Source: Ceratopteris richardii (lineage: Eukaryota > Streptophyta > Polypodiopsida > Polypodiales > Pteridaceae). Taken from it: a DNA stretch of 64,000 bases. Below the pieces are notes generated by a model that ran no database searches, was not told where the DNA came from, and saw only the letters and a list, made by a program, of their open reading frames with translations. The stretch covers positions 89,107,632 to 89,171,631 of the forward strand of contig CM035407.1 in the NCBI GenBank assembly GCA_020310875.1, in the 5' to 3' direction. Positions 1 through 10,558 of this stretch are shown here, in pieces; the first letter of the stretch is position 1; the number at the start of each line of letters is the position of its first letter. Made by a program: the position numbers and the translations under genes.

Positions 1-160
1 TACAGAAACACATTAATGTAACAACTCCATGAACATTTCCATGCATGTATTTTTTTTACATGGCACATGCCTATTTTTATTTAGTGATGAAACATGTGAC
101 TGGCCATCTATGTTTATTATTTTATCAACTGAGGTTAGTTGCTTGTTCAACTGCAGGGCA

Positions 161-824
161 TGTTATACCTTATGGAATCTGTTGAACAATGAATTGTTGG
201 ATTGAGATATAAAATAGCCAATGCATTGTTGGATTGTAACATGGAATATGTTGAGCACAACATTATAATTGTTAGAGTGTTCAATTATTTTATCAACTCA
301 GGTCAGTTGCTTGTCAACTGAGAGGCATGTTGTATATTATTGAACAATGTATTGTTAAAGTGTTATATTATTAATGTATTAATATGTTTTTGATGTTTCT
401 GTTATAGCAGCTAAAGGTTCGTGAGGAGCGTGCAAGGCGTGAAAGGGCGGACATCAATAATCCGAATAATTATTATTTAGCTTGTAAATAAACCTGCGTA
501 GAAGGTTCTATTGTTAGAAAAGTAATGGTTAGAATAAGGGTCGTTGTAGACCGCAGTTTCTGTTATTCAAAGTAATGGCTTTCTATAAAAGTTACTAACT
601 TTTAGTTTCACGCCTACTTTTTGAAGCCGCCCTCATGTAACCACTATTTTCGACGTAATCAAAAGTCCTATAAATACATGCACTCTGTGGACTGTCGAAA
701 CAGAGTGCATGGGGGGAGATTGCACCCAATCTTGCGTTCGGTCTCGTCTCTTGTTGCCTCTATTTTCTCTGTGTTTTTCTGCGTCCGTAATCTCTGTATG
801 CGCGTGAGCAAGATCCTGACAACA
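161..824 (+). repeat. Gypsy-1 3' LTR (664 bp)
   Basis: The repeat starts TGTTATACCTTATGG and ends GATCCTGACAACA, giving TG...CA ends. Its reverse complement aligns over its length with 15750-16393. Just upstream is the short purine tract CTGCAGGGCA used to prime plus-strand DNA. The two AACAATGCATTGTT palindromes seen intact in the other copies are decayed here to AACAATGAATTGTT and CCAATGCATTGTT, so this copy looks older. Confidence 0.9.
669..676 (+). promoter_or_regulatory. TATA box of Gypsy-1 LTR
   Basis: TATAAATA lies about 155 bp before the LTR end, in the same place as TATAAATA on the minus strand at 15898-15905 of the other copy. It should mark the U3/R promoter of the retroelement. 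Assignment is by position and motif only. Confidence 0.55.
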
Positions 825-825
825 T

Positions 826-2860
826 CTAGAGCATTGTAAAATCTTTGGATGCTTAGCCTATGCTCACATTCCTTCTCAAGTAAGAGGGAAATTGGATCCC
901 AAGGCAAACAAGTGTGTATTAATTGGTTATGATCAAAACCAAAAAGGATATAGATTGTACAAACCAACCAATAAAGGATTTTCTGAGTAGAGATGTAATT
1001 TTTGATGAAAACAAATCATGGTTTGATGATGATAGGAAAGTGAAGCTGCCATATGACTTGGATGAAGATTTTCCATCACTTCAACCAAAGGAGCCAAAGC
1101 AGATTGAAGAAAGTGATTCGGAGATTGACCTAGAAGACTTGGAAAGACTAAAGCTATGGAAGAACAAAGGTAAAGCAAAGATGCAGGATGCTACATATGG
1201 ACACGAAAGCTCACATCAACCACTTAGGAGGTCTTCAAGGGAGAAGAAGAAACCAGAGAGGTTTGGTTATGATACTTCTTTGGTCACCAAGCACTCAATC
1301 TACATTGCAAAGGATTCAACCAATGAAGAGTCTACCACATTCGAAGAGGCACAAAGCAAGAAAGCTTGGAGAGATGCAATGGATGAAGAAATGGAAGCCT
1401 TGAAGGAGAATGACACTTGGGAGCTTGTACCTAACAAGCCATCTATGAAGGTAATTGGATCTCGATGGATGTACAAAATCAAGAGGAATCCAGATGGAAG
1501 TATAAATAGACACAAAGGAAGGTTAGTTGCTAAAGGGTTTGCTCAAACCCATGGTATTGATTATGAGGAGACTTTCTCTCTTGTTGCAAAAATGCCTACA
1601 ATTAGGGTTCTCATTAGTCTTGCTGCATCTAGAAATTGGAATCTCTATCAACTTGATGTAAAGAATGCTTTCTTGAATGGATGGATTTTTGAGGAAGTGT
1701 ATATGGCACAACCTCCTGGATATGAGGATGCACATCATCCTAACTATGTATGCAAACTAAATAAAGCTTTGTATGGATTGAAGCAAGCTCCAAGAGCTTG
1801 GAATTTTAGATTGGTGACTTATTTGCAGGACCATGGATTTAAAGCTAGCAAGGCGGATACCTCTTTGTTCATAAAGAGGAATGGATCTGAAGTGATCTAT
1901 TTATGTGTGTATGTTGATGATATTATTATCACAGGCAATGATCTTGAAGGAATCAAATAGGTAAAAGCTCAAATGAAGGAGGAGTTCAAAATAAGTGACC
2001 TCGGACCACTCACTTATTTTCTTGGATTGGAGTTAATCTACACAGATTCAGGTATATACATCACACAAAGGAAGTATGTCCATGACATGCTCGTCAAGTT
2101 CAAGATGGAAAATACCAAGTGTGCAGGTACACCTATGGAGCAAAATCATAAGATTAGTGCTTATGAAGGAGAGCCAATTGAAGACATCACAAGCTATCCA
2201 AGCTTGGTTGGAAGTTTGAACTATGCAACACTCACAAGGGTGGATATATGCTATAGTGTTAGCATATTGAGTCAGTTTATGCATAAGCCGAGAAGACCAC
2301 ATATGGAAGCGGCCAAGAGAGTCCTCAAGTACCTAAAGGGGACCATGAATGAAGGTTTGTTTTATTCATTTACTTCAGATATTGAGCTAAAGGTCTACTC
2401 AGATGCAGATTGGGCCGGATCTAGAGATGATATAAGAAGCACATCTGGGTATATATCGTTTGTAGGTTCAAAAATCATTTCTTGGTCATCGAAGAAGCAA
2501 CCAACCGTGGCATTATCTTCTACCGAAGCCGAATATAGAAGTTTGGCTAATGCAACTCAAGAAATCATGTGGTTAAAGTCTTTGTACACAAATCTTGGAC
2601 TTCATTCTTCAACACCTCACATTTTTTGTGACAACACAAGCTCACTACATCTAGTAGCTAATCCGGTATACCATGCTAGAACCAAGCATATTGAAGTCCA
2701 CTACCATTATGTAAGGGAGAAGCTAATGAGCAAGGATATTCAACTATCCTATGTCTCTACAGATATGCAATGTGCAGACATGTTGACTAAAGCTCTTGAT
2801 GGTACAAAGTTAAGTAGATTCAAGTTGATGATTGGCTTGCAGGAAATCAAGGACAATTGA
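826..2860 (+). pseudogene. Copia-A pol: integrase end, reverse transcriptase, RNase H
   Basis: The reading begins in frame at 826 with the integrase C-terminal segment (KIFGCLAYAHIPSQ), shifts frame near 980 through a small deletion in the SRDVIFDE region, and then runs to a stop at 1958-1960. That stop replaces the glutamine codon of the GIKQVK motif, a single C-to-T change, and the same frame continues to 2860. Reverse transcriptase shows the LDVKNAFLNG motif and the catalytic YVDDIIITGND. RNase H keeps SDADWAG, STEAEY and the CDNTSS aspartate, and ends in TKALDGTKLSRFK. Apart from one frameshift and one nonsense codon this pol half is well preserved. It would copy the element RNA into DNA inside cytoplasmic virus-like particles. 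Confidence 0.9.
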
Positions 2861-2892
2861 AGACTTATTTGGAGGCCAAGCATGTTAGGCTT

Positions 2893-2902
2893 GAGGGGGA
2901 GC
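2893..2902 (+). other. Polypurine tract of Copia-A
   Basis: The purine run GAGGGGGAGC directly precedes the LTR start TGTTGG. This is the usual plus-strand primer site. The same tract is found before the 3' LTR in G (58982-58993) and H (40794-40804). Confidence 0.85.
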
Positions 2903-2930
2903 TGTTGGTGCATTTTACCCAAGCCTACAT

Positions 2931-2957
2931 GCTTGATATGCTTGATATGCTTGATAT
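2931..2957 (+). repeat. Three tandem copies of GCTTGATAT in the Copia-A LTR
   Basis: The 9-bp unit GCTTGATAT is repeated three times, perfectly, about 30 bp into the U3 region. It may be a small enhancer-like repeat or simple slippage; nothing in the sequence decides. Confidence 0.8.
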
Positions 2958-3208
2958 TATGATCATTTGTAAGTCACATGTCTAGTCATGTGAACCCCTC
3001 TTGTAAAAGAGTTCATTTTTATCTCTTGTAATTGAAAGAAAGAAAAAGGAAAAGGATGGCTTACCTCATCCATGATGTAAAAGCAAACTCGTGGCTCTAA
3101 CTACCTAAAACCACGACTTTTTGAGCTGAGAGAATATCTCCTAACTTTGGGGATCACTTTTAGGTGGAGCCATTCGAATTCAAATTCAAAACTCCCTCCA
3201 AGAATAGC

Positions 3209-3216
3209 TATAAAAA
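3209..3216 (+). promoter_or_regulatory. TATA box of Copia-A LTR
   Basis: TATAAAAA preceded by GC lies about 305 bp into the LTR, the expected U3 position for transcription starting at R. Motif and position only. Confidence 0.5.
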
Positions 3217-4017
3217 GAGTAAGAAGGAAGAGGCGATTAGCAAGCCTTGTACATGACCACTTCATGTCATTTTGTAGAGATTGAAGAGCTTACTCAATAG
3301 CTCTATCATTCTACTCCCATTGTGCAACGATTCATTGCCAATGTGGTTGTAATCATATGTGAATCTATACATTTATCATTATCTACTTCTCTGTTTTGTT
3401 CTCTGCTATACTCACTCAGAGCAGTAACTTCAGAAGGTCATATCTCGAGTTCTATGCAACCTTTTTCAGTGTTTATGTGCGTTGGATAGCTCTTACTGTC
3501 TATGTTTTGCATATCAATTTGCATGGTCATTGGATTAATAGGTTTGGAGATATCTGCATTTTACTACTCACTAGTCTATCTCTGCAGAGCCCCGAGAATG
3601 GTGGGCATGTTCCAGAAATTGATGAATCTTCTTCCCAGTGCTCAGTCCATCATTTGAAGTGTTTTAACTTGGATTGGGAAGCTTGCTAAGTCTATTTGCT
3701 ATGCCCAAAAGGAATGTAACTAATTCCTACCAGGTTAAGAGCACTGTTCATTTTTTCCAGCAAGTGTATGTCCAAAAATAGCAAGTTTTGGGAGCTAGTC
3801 ATTTCGCAACTAGTCTGTCTTGACTTAAACTTTTGGGATACATGTTCCAAAGTACTTGGCTGATATTTTTGTGGATTTAAGAAGCTCAAAGGGTCTACTA
3901 ATCAACTCTGAAGTCTCAGTTGGCTGGTGTGAAGCTGGTTGTAGCAGCACCAACTCATCTTTGGATTGCATCCACCATCTCTCTTCACAGTTTGGAGACT
4001 CACATTTTCTTCAAAAT

Positions 4018-4188
4018 TTATGCAAGCTAAGAACGGCCTTGTAAGGGTTAAAGAAAGCTCTTAGAGCTTGGGATCATAGGCTTTTGACTTATCTACAAGA
4101 AAAAGGGTTTGTAGTGAGAAAAGTTGATCCTTCTCTCTATCAGAGATCACATGGATAATTCATATACCTTTGTCTAGATCTAGATGAC
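4018..4188 (+). pseudogene. Relic of a copia reverse transcriptase
   Basis: A short frame reads LCKLRTAL, a stop, then GLKKALRAWDHRLLTYLQ, matching the KLNKALYGLKQAPRAW block of copia reverse transcriptase, followed by a degenerate YLCLDLDD in place of YLCVYVDD. The fragment has no visible upstream or downstream partner. It is the sequence into which Copia-A and Copia-C1 appear to have landed, or the edge of a third decayed copia. The 90 bases to 4278 hold nothing I can identify. Confidence 0.7.
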
Positions 4189-4278
4189 TGTTACACTTAT
4201 GTGTTCCTCAAGTAGCTTTGATATGAAACTTTTCCCTATACCTGGGCACTTTTTACTGTAGTGTTGGCTAGAGGTTTT

Positions 4279-4508
4279 TGTTGGAGTTTGAGGTTTGCGG
4301 CAGCACATGAACAACACAAGGAAGAAGAAGAAGCTTGAAGCACAACACAAAATACTGAATGTATTACCACTAGAATGTACAATGAATAGTAACTTGTTAG
4401 GGCAATAGGCATATAAACAAGTTGGGGGGAAAAACCTCCTAAGGAGGGGAAAAAGTGCCCCGACGGTCCTAGTGTGTTCACACACATCACTACCTAAATA
4501 TATCAACA
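4279..4508 (-). repeat. Copia-C1 3' LTR (230 bp)
   Basis: On the plus strand it reads TGTTGGAGTTTGAGG... to ...TATATCAACA. On the coding strand the polypurine tract CTAGGGGGAAT lies immediately before its start (4509-4519). It pairs with the 5' LTR at 20123-20353 and with both C2 LTRs. Confidence 0.92.
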
Positions 4509-4580
4509 ATTCCCCCTAGGAGTGATGTAGTGAACAAGGAGTTGGCACTCATGTATAATGAAGTGCCAAGCTATGTGAAA

Positions 4581-7500
4581 TCAATCCACAAAAAGAAGTA
4601 AGTCGAAAGCTTTGCGGAAAGCTTCAAACTTCTCCCTAGGCAGAGCCTTCGTGAGAAGGTATGCAATGTTCTCCTTCGTGGGAACATATGCCAAGCTAAT
4701 CTCTCTAGTAGAGAACCTCTCCGTGAGATAATGATAATGCACCTCAATGTGCTTAGTGCACACATGGAATACATGGTTCCTCGGAGCTTGCAATGCCCTC
4801 TGACTATTAGTGAAGATGGTGGTGGCAAAAGATTGACCAACACCCAAACCAGCCATAAGGCTTCTAAGTCACACACACTCAGTAGTCACTATGAAAGTTG
4901 CTCTATACTGAGCCTCACAACTAGAAGTGGCCATATTGGGCTGCTTCTTGCTGAAACAAGATATACATGAACTACCAAGCATGAAGGAAAAACCACTAGT
5001 GCACACATGAGTGTCATAGCAACTAGCCTAGCTAGAGTCAGAAAAAGCATGTAAGTCTAGCAGTAGTGATCCCCCCTTGGGATAAAACAATCCAAGTAGC
5101 TAGGTACCACTCCAATGATGAAAGATTCTCTTAACCACCTGCCAATGCTTGACACATGGGCAATGCATAAACATGCTCATCTCTAAGACAACAAATTGAA
5201 TATCTGGCCAAGTACTACATAATTAAATCAATCATCCAACAACCTGCTCATAGAGAACAACATCAAATGCATCTCCAGCATCATGAAGACTCAATCATAA
5301 ACCTATCTCCATAGGACTAGCAATAGGTTTATAGTCTTCAAGGCCAAAATGCTGCAATAATGTGTCAATATATTTTGTTTGACACAAAGCTATTCTGCAA
5401 TCAACTTGCATAAACTGAATGCCCAAATAATGATGCAAATGCACCAAATCAAACATCTCAAACGAGGCATGCAAAACAGCCTTAAAATCAGCAATATGCT
5501 TCTCATGAAGACTAGTGAGTAGCATGTCATCAACCATTAGGAAAAAAGGTGAACCCTGCATGGGCCTTTTAGACTAAGGATTGATTAGGAAGGGAACAAT
5601 GAGAGGAGGGTGGTGGCCACACTCTAGTCCCTTAATCACATAGGCTAGGCATAGGCTTCCCTTGTTTTTGTGTGGTCAAAGAGGAAAAAACCACTTAGAA
5701 CTCATGGTTTTGGTCATTTGAATGGTTTTGAAAGCTTTTCGAATGAAGTAGAGCCCTTGGATTGATTGAAAGATCCAAAGGTTGAGGTTTAATTGCAAAA
5801 GTTAAGGCAATATTGCATTTGAGCCCTTGGATGCCTTTGAAATGAATGGTTAAGATTTGATGGGCCTCAAAAAGGCGCCTTTCATTGTGAGCCCTTGGAT
5901 CTCTTAGAGAATTGGATGGTCAAGATGTGCTTCCCATGAGAAAATGCACCTTCAAGTCCTACCCATTGGATCTCGATCGTATGGCTCAGATCTGAATCCG
6001 CCTTTGGATCGAAGATGTAAAAGCACCTTTTGATCTAGGCCATTGGATGAAGAGCCTATCAAACGGATATGGATGAGTCCCATCTCTAGATCAGCCCCAA
6101 ATGCGCTAAGCCTTTGGATTGAGGGAGATCTAACGGCCCAAAAAGCTACAGAACTATGGAAAACCATGCGTGAGAGAATCTAGAAGCCCATGCTGTGTCA
6201 GAACACTCTCTCTCTAGCTTTTAAACGACTTTAATCTTAGCCATTCAACTTCAACATCCAAAGGCTATAGAATTCTCCATTTCATAATTCAAAAAAATAA
6301 GAGCATCAAATAATATTTTATTTGAGGATACCACTAGTGGTTTTGTATGCTTCTTTAATGCCTTAGATTAAGCTTTTTAATCCCTAAAAATTAGGAATCC
6401 TTACAAGGCCCATGCAAGGCTCATTTTTTTCCCTAATGCATACACAACAATGATCATACGCACATCATTAGCATAGTTAACATATAAGGTGCTCTCTGAT
6501 GGACTCTTCTCAAAACCATGTGCAATGAGATAGGCATGTATCTTTTCATACCAAGCATGTGGTGCTTGCTCTAAACCATATAATGCCTTCTTCAACTTGC
6601 ACAGTTGGTTTTCATGCCCTTTCTGCACAAAGCCACGAGGCTAAAAAACATACACTTCTTCATGCAAATCACCATTCAAAAATGCAATTTTAATGTCCAA
6701 CTGATGTACACTCAAAGAATGATGAGCTACAAGTGAACAGATGCTATGAATAGTAGTCATTCGACAAGTACAAGCAAAAGGTCTCATCAAAATCAGTTCC
6801 TCTTTCTTGAGAATAACCCTTTGTAAAAAGCGTAGCCTTACACCTGTCAACTATTCCATCAGGCTTACACTTTAGCTTGTATACCCACTTAGTGCTAGTG
6901 GCCTTCTTGCAAGGAGGTAAGTCACACAAAGACCAGGTACCATTCTTCATTATAGCATCATATTCAGATTGCATAATAGCCATCCAATTTTCTGAATTGT
7001 GTGCTTCATCAAACAAAATATGCTCATTCTCATCACAGAGACTAGAGGCAACAATAGGATAGAAATCTGATGCAAAAGAGGCACTATGAGAGACTGAACG
7101 AGTACAATATGATAGAGGTGCATCTAATTTGCTATCACACAAAGTCTGCACCAACCATTTTGGCATAGTTTTTGCCTCCTCAATATAAGCTCTCTCATCA
7201 ACAAGTGCATCATGTAAATCTACATCAGAAATAGAATGATGTACATCATCACATGAGACCTGTAAAGGCTGAGGAGTTGCCTCATTAGGACTAGTACTAA
7301 ACCATCCATCTCTAAAACGAGGAAGCAATGTGTCATACATGTCTTTGGAGCTAAATGATATCTCCTTAGTACATGAAAGTAATCGCTGAATAGCATCTTC
7401 CACAAAAACAACATCACAGCTAACCAAAATGCATTTAGTGTGTGGATGATACAGATGATAGCCTTTGCTTTCATAATTGTACCCAACAAAAATACATTTC

Positions 7501-8034
7501 ACTACTTTATCATCCAATTTTATGCGTTGTTGTTTAGGCACTGATGCATATGCCAAACAACCAAAAACACATAGATGAGCAACAGATGGCTTGTGACCAT
7601 GCCAAACCTCATATGGAGAGATTGTAGTGCTTACGTGGGACACCTATTAAGTACATATGCTGCACACATAACAACCTCAAGCCAGAAACTATGTGGTAAA
7701 GCTTAACTCTTGACCATACACCTCCCCATCTCCATGAGTGACCTGTTCTTCCTTTCAACAACTCCATTCTCTTGAGGTGTATACGACACTGTTCACTGAT
7801 GTTTTATCCCAAGTTCAGCTAGAAATGCATTAAAATCTAAAGATATATATTCCCCCTCTCGATCAGAATGGAGGGTGACCATGTTATATGCTTACATACT
7901 TTCAACCAGAATCCAAAATTGTTTGAAGCACATAAGCACTTCAAAACTTGCTTTTAGTGGATATACCCACGCATGCCTCGAAAAATCATCAATGAAATTC
8001 AGGAAAATAAAGATAGTTTCCAAAAGAGGGTGTC
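4581..8034 (-). pseudogene. Copia-C1 pol, distal part: integrase core, reverse transcriptase, RNase H
   Basis: Reading leftwards from the B1 insertion, the frame resumes in integrase (TPSFGNYLYF, then DDFSRHAWVYPLK), passes the integrase C-terminus (ISPYEVWHGHKPSVAHL, FGCLAYASVPKQQ) and enters reverse transcriptase (SVHQLDIKIAFLNGDL, KKALYGLEQAPHAWYEK). The catalytic block is cut by the DNA element at 5535-6438: IIVVY lies on the right side and VDDMLLTS on the left. RNase H follows and ends LTKALPREKFEAF near 4600. Several stops and frameshifts occur (for example near 7640, 6640 and throughout 4860-5290), so it is long dead. The intact equivalent order is seen in C2. Confidence 0.88.
5535..6438. 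mobile_element. 904-bp non-autonomous DNA element with 34-bp terminal inverted repeats, CACTA-like
   Basis: Both ends start CATTAGGRAAAAAA; the 34-bp arms match at 29 positions and all five differences are transitions. The insert separates the IIVVY and VDDML halves of the Copia-C1 reverse transcriptase, so its borders are fixed by the interrupted gene. The interior has no credible coding region but repeats the motif GCCCTTGGAT or close variants at about 5753, 5823, 5891, 5972, 6042 and 6111, like the subterminal repeats of CACTA transposons. The CATTA end resembles the CACTA end. I cannot show a clean 3-bp target duplication, so superfamily is tentative. Confidence 0.72.
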
Positions 8035-8204
8035 TGTTGGGTGTGTGTAGAAGTGCGAGAGACACACAAGAAGCACACACAAGGAGCACGAACACAGCAA
8101 GACACACGGAGCAGAAGATGGTTGGAATAGCTCTCTCTATTGACGATGAACTTGCTGCGTTTGTGCTCCTTGTGTGTCTCTCGCACTTCTACACACACCC
8201 AACA
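8035..8204 (+). repeat. Copia-B1 5' LTR, rearranged and palindromic (170 bp)
   Basis: The repeat begins TGTTGGGTGTGTGTAGAAG and ends in the exact inverse, CTTCTACACACACCCAACA. The first 33 bases pair perfectly with the last 33; after a 13-base extra piece on the left arm, a further 21 bases pair with two mismatches. Comparison with the B1 3' LTR remnant (18017-18118) and the B2 LTR (35766-35849) shows that only about the last 54 bases are in normal orientation. The first 115 or so are an inverted copy of the LTR 3' portion. It therefore lacks a normal U3 promoter. Confidence 0.85.
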
Positions 8205-8205
8205 G

Positions 8206-8217
8206 TGGTATCAGAGC
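8206..8217 (+). other. Primer-binding site of Copia-B1 (initiator tRNA-Met)
   Basis: TGGTATCAGAGC begins two bases after the LTR end. It is complementary to the 3' end of plant initiator tRNA-Met, the common primer of plant copia and many gypsy elements. The site proves that the 170-bp block upstream occupies the 5' LTR position. Confidence 0.9.
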
Positions 8218-8483
8218 ACGTTTAGCTTCTTCTCAAGTTTCGGTTTTTCGCGTCGCGGCGCGCATGCACTTTTAAAAGTGAAAATCAACTTCGGAGCATA
8301 AAACTATGAATTTCAGCAGCCAAGAAACATTTCAAGCAGGTGCCTTGGGGGTTTACCCCCATTTCGAAGCCATTTGTGAAGTCAGAATTGCCATCAGAGT
8401 GACGGTTTGTGAGCTGAAATTTAAGCACTCATTTTAGCTTTCGTTGAAGTGAAGATTTTGTCACATTCTTGTTCCTTAGTGAA

Positions 8484-9424
8484 ATGGTGGGCAGCAATGA
8501 CTTGTTTGGCATGCTTCAAGCTGACGATAAGCTTGATGGGACCAACTATCCAATGTGGTCTTACATGATGAAGCATGTTATTGTTGCTAAACAACTTTGG
8601 AACATAGTGGCAAATGTAGATCGAAGACCTGCAGGTGCTTCTACTTCACAGTCTACTGTCATAGATGGAGCTTCTTCTTCGAGTACAGTGCTTTCTCCTT
8701 CTCCATCTACACAGGAGCAGCTTAGATGGATAGAAAAGATGCTCAAGCTCATGCTTTGATTGCGCTTTCAGTGAAGCATCATATAGTTCCACACATTCGG
8801 TCATGTTCTACATCGAGACAGGCATGTGACACTCTTGCTTCTTTGTATGCCCTGCATAATGAAGCACGTGTTGCATACTTGAGAAAGCAACTTGAGGATG
8901 TATGTATGGCTGAAAATGAGTCGATGGATGTGTATGTGACACGCATCAAGGACTTGAAAGAGCAATTGGTAAACATAGATGAGATTATTCTGAATGCATC
9001 ACTCATTTCTACATTTTTGAAAGGATTTCTAGAATCTTTTCAAAGCTTTGCTACTATACTCCATTTGGTTGCAAAAGGAAATCCTAATATGTATGCATTT
9101 GATGAGGTTGTGTCTCTTCTTTTACAAGAAGAGCAATCTAGAGTGAATAGGAGTGGTTTGATTGAGGGAACGCAAGCACTTGCTATCTAACAAAAGGGGA
9201 AAAGCAAGTACGGTTCAGCTTTGGGTTCATCAAAACCAAAGCCTCAAGCTTCCTCTTCCACTCATTCCTCTAATGATAGTGATTTGCAAAAGAAAAAGAG
9301 ATGCAAATATTGCCGGAAGTTTGGTCATACTATTCATGAGTGTAGAAAGCTTGCTAAACACAATGAAAAGAAGAAGGAATCCGGCATGTCTATTGCTAAA
9401 AAATTCAGCAAATGCAAAGAATGA
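8484..9424 (+). pseudogene. Copia-B1 gag
   Basis: Start chosen at 8484 (MVGSNDLFGMLQADDKLDG), because sister copies begin equivalently (MVESSDVFHML in C2, MEGNNDL in B2). The capsid-like region includes WSYMMKHVIVAKQLW. A one-base loss near 8735 shifts the frame at LRWDGKDAQAHA, and the following frame runs to a stop at 9188-9190. A third segment contains the nucleocapsid zinc knuckle CKYCRKFGHTIHEC (C-X2-C-X4-H-X4-C). Gag would package the element RNA in particles. Three breaks make it a pseudogene. Confidence 0.85.
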
Positions 9425-10207
9425 GGAAGCTAACATGGCTCAAGATTTTTGGGCATGTGTTGTTACATGTCATTATGATGCTTCTTTGCATTCTAAATGT
9501 ATAGTTGTGAGTGAGGCTGATTCAGATTGGTTCTTTGATAGTGGTGCTTCAAAGCACATAACATCATGCAAAAGCTTTTTTGCCTCTTTGAAAGATGCAC
9601 CCAAAGGAGGACATGTGGTGTGTGCAAACAATGCCTCTTATCCTATCATTGGAGTAGGAGAAATTGAGCTTATGGCTACAAATGGAGGTGTGATTCTCTT
9701 GAAAAATGCATTGTATGTGCCCGGTATCAAGAAGAACTTAATTTCAATTCTGTTGATTGCCAAAGTTGGACGTCTTGTACACTTTGTTGATGATAAGTGT
9801 ATGGTTCATGATTTTAGCAATGGTGATGTTATCGTGATGTCCAGTACATTATGTAATATTTTGTATCACATGGATACATACAAGAGGGCTCGCTCGAATG
9901 CCTTGGTTGCTCATACTTCTTCCATGGCTGAAATGGAGCTTTGGCATGCTCGTTTTGGTCACTTGAACTTCAATAGTTTGCTTTACTTGCAAAAGAAGGA
10001 AATGTTTATTGGTTTGCCTACGCTTGCATCCATTGAAAAGCATGCATGTGAAGGTTGCATTCTTGGAAAAATGCATCATGCTTCTTTTCCAAAAGATAGT
10101 CATACACACACTACAAGAAAATTGCAACTTGTTCATAGTGATGTATGTGGTCCCGCCAAGACTCCATCTTTTGGGAAGCATGTATATTTTGTTACCTTCA
10201 TTGATGA
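9405..10207 (+). pseudogene. Copia-B1 pol, first part: protease, pre-integrase, integrase N-terminus
   Basis: The protease active site WFFDSGASKHIT is intact. The GAG-pre-integrase region follows (LYVPGIKKNLIS, then ELWHARFGHLNF with CEGCILGKMHHASF, the zinc-binding H-H-C-C set). The integrase core begins at LVHSDVCGPAKTPSFGKH, with the first catalytic aspartate. The frame is cut in FIDD at 10207 by the Gypsy-1 insertion and resumes at 16394 after it. GATGA is present on both sides, so the target codons are duplicated. Confidence 0.9.
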
Positions 10208-10414
10208 TGTTGTCAGGATCTTGCTCACGCTCAAACAGAAGTTACGAACGCCGAAAAACACACACAAGAATAAACACAACAAGAGACGAGAAAGTACGCA
10301 GATAAAATAAGTTAACACTCTAACAATAACAATGCATTGTTCAACATATTCCATGTTACTGTTACAATCCAACAATAACAATGCATTGTTCAACATATTC
10401 CATAAGTTATAACA
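10208..10414 (-). repeat. Gypsy-1 3' LTR with internal deletion (207 bp)
   Basis: The ends are identical to the 644-bp partner at 15750-16393, but about 437 bp between ACGCAG and ATAAAATAAG are missing. That gap removes the TATA box and most of R. The two AACAATGCATTGTT palindromes (10328-10341 and 10377-10390) are kept. Confidence 0.92.
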
Positions 10415-10424
10415 TGCCCCTCAG
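10415..10424 (-). other. Polypurine tract of Gypsy-1
   Basis: On the minus strand GAGGGGCA directly precedes the LTR start TGTTATAAC. This is the expected plus-strand priming site. Confidence 0.7.
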
Positions 10425-10558
10425 TTGAACAAGCAACTGACCTCAGTTGATATAATAATAAACATGGATGGCCAGTCACATGTTTCATCACTGAATAAAG
10501 AAAATAGGCATGTGCCATGTAAAAATACATGCATGGAAATGTTCATGGAGCTATTACA

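Larger units (their letters stand above)
1..824 (+). mobile_element. Gypsy-1, left copy: 3' end only (chromovirus)
   Basis: Positions 1-160 match, in reverse orientation, the non-coding 3' tail of the better preserved Gypsy-1 at 10415-10575, and 161-824 is its 3' LTR. The body of the element lies outside the window to the left. The element interrupts the integrase region of Copia-A directly after base 824, so TCTAG at 825-829 should be one half of the 5-bp target duplication; the other half cannot be seen. Family assignment rests on the Gypsy-1 copy at 10208-16393, which carries a chromodomain. No coding sequence of this copy is in view. Confidence 0.88.
825..3989 (+). mobile_element. Copia-A, 5'-truncated by the Gypsy-1 insertion
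   Basis: Ty1/copia element on the plus strand. Visible parts are the C-terminal integrase region, reverse transcriptase, RNase H, polypurine tract and a full 3' LTR. The 5' LTR, gag and protease lie beyond the Gypsy-1 copy, left of the window. Domain order integrase then reverse transcriptase is diagnostic of copia. It belongs to the same broad lineage as F, G and H (same motif set, similar LTR ends), and its LTR start resembles that of Copia-G. Confidence 0.9.
2903..3989 (+). repeat. Copia-A 3' LTR (about 1087 bp)
   Basis: The LTR begins TGTTGGTGCATTTTACCC right after the polypurine tract. Its end is placed at CTCTTCACA because the Copia-H 5' LTR ends in the same CTCTTCACA directly before its primer site. 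The central part carries a TATA box. The 3' third resembles the LTR ends of G and H (a shared TCAACTCTGAAG segment). The right border is inferred and could be off by a few bases. Confidence 0.75.

Noticed and set aside
668..967. 99-codon minus-strand frame over the Gypsy-1 LTR and Copia-A border
   Set aside because: It is antisense to an LTR and to the integrase codons, spans an insertion junction and resembles no protein; a chance frame.
3396..4044. Open frames of 97 and 62 codons in the Copia-A 3' LTR
   Set aside because: They fall in LTR sequence (R/U5) shared in outline with G and H and have no protein features.
8035..8204. A short inverted-repeat DNA transposon or MITE
   Set aside because: The inverted ends and the flanking GTGTC at 8030-8034 suggested it, but the second GTGTC is at 18119, and a primer-binding site follows directly, so it is the 5' LTR of Copia-B1.
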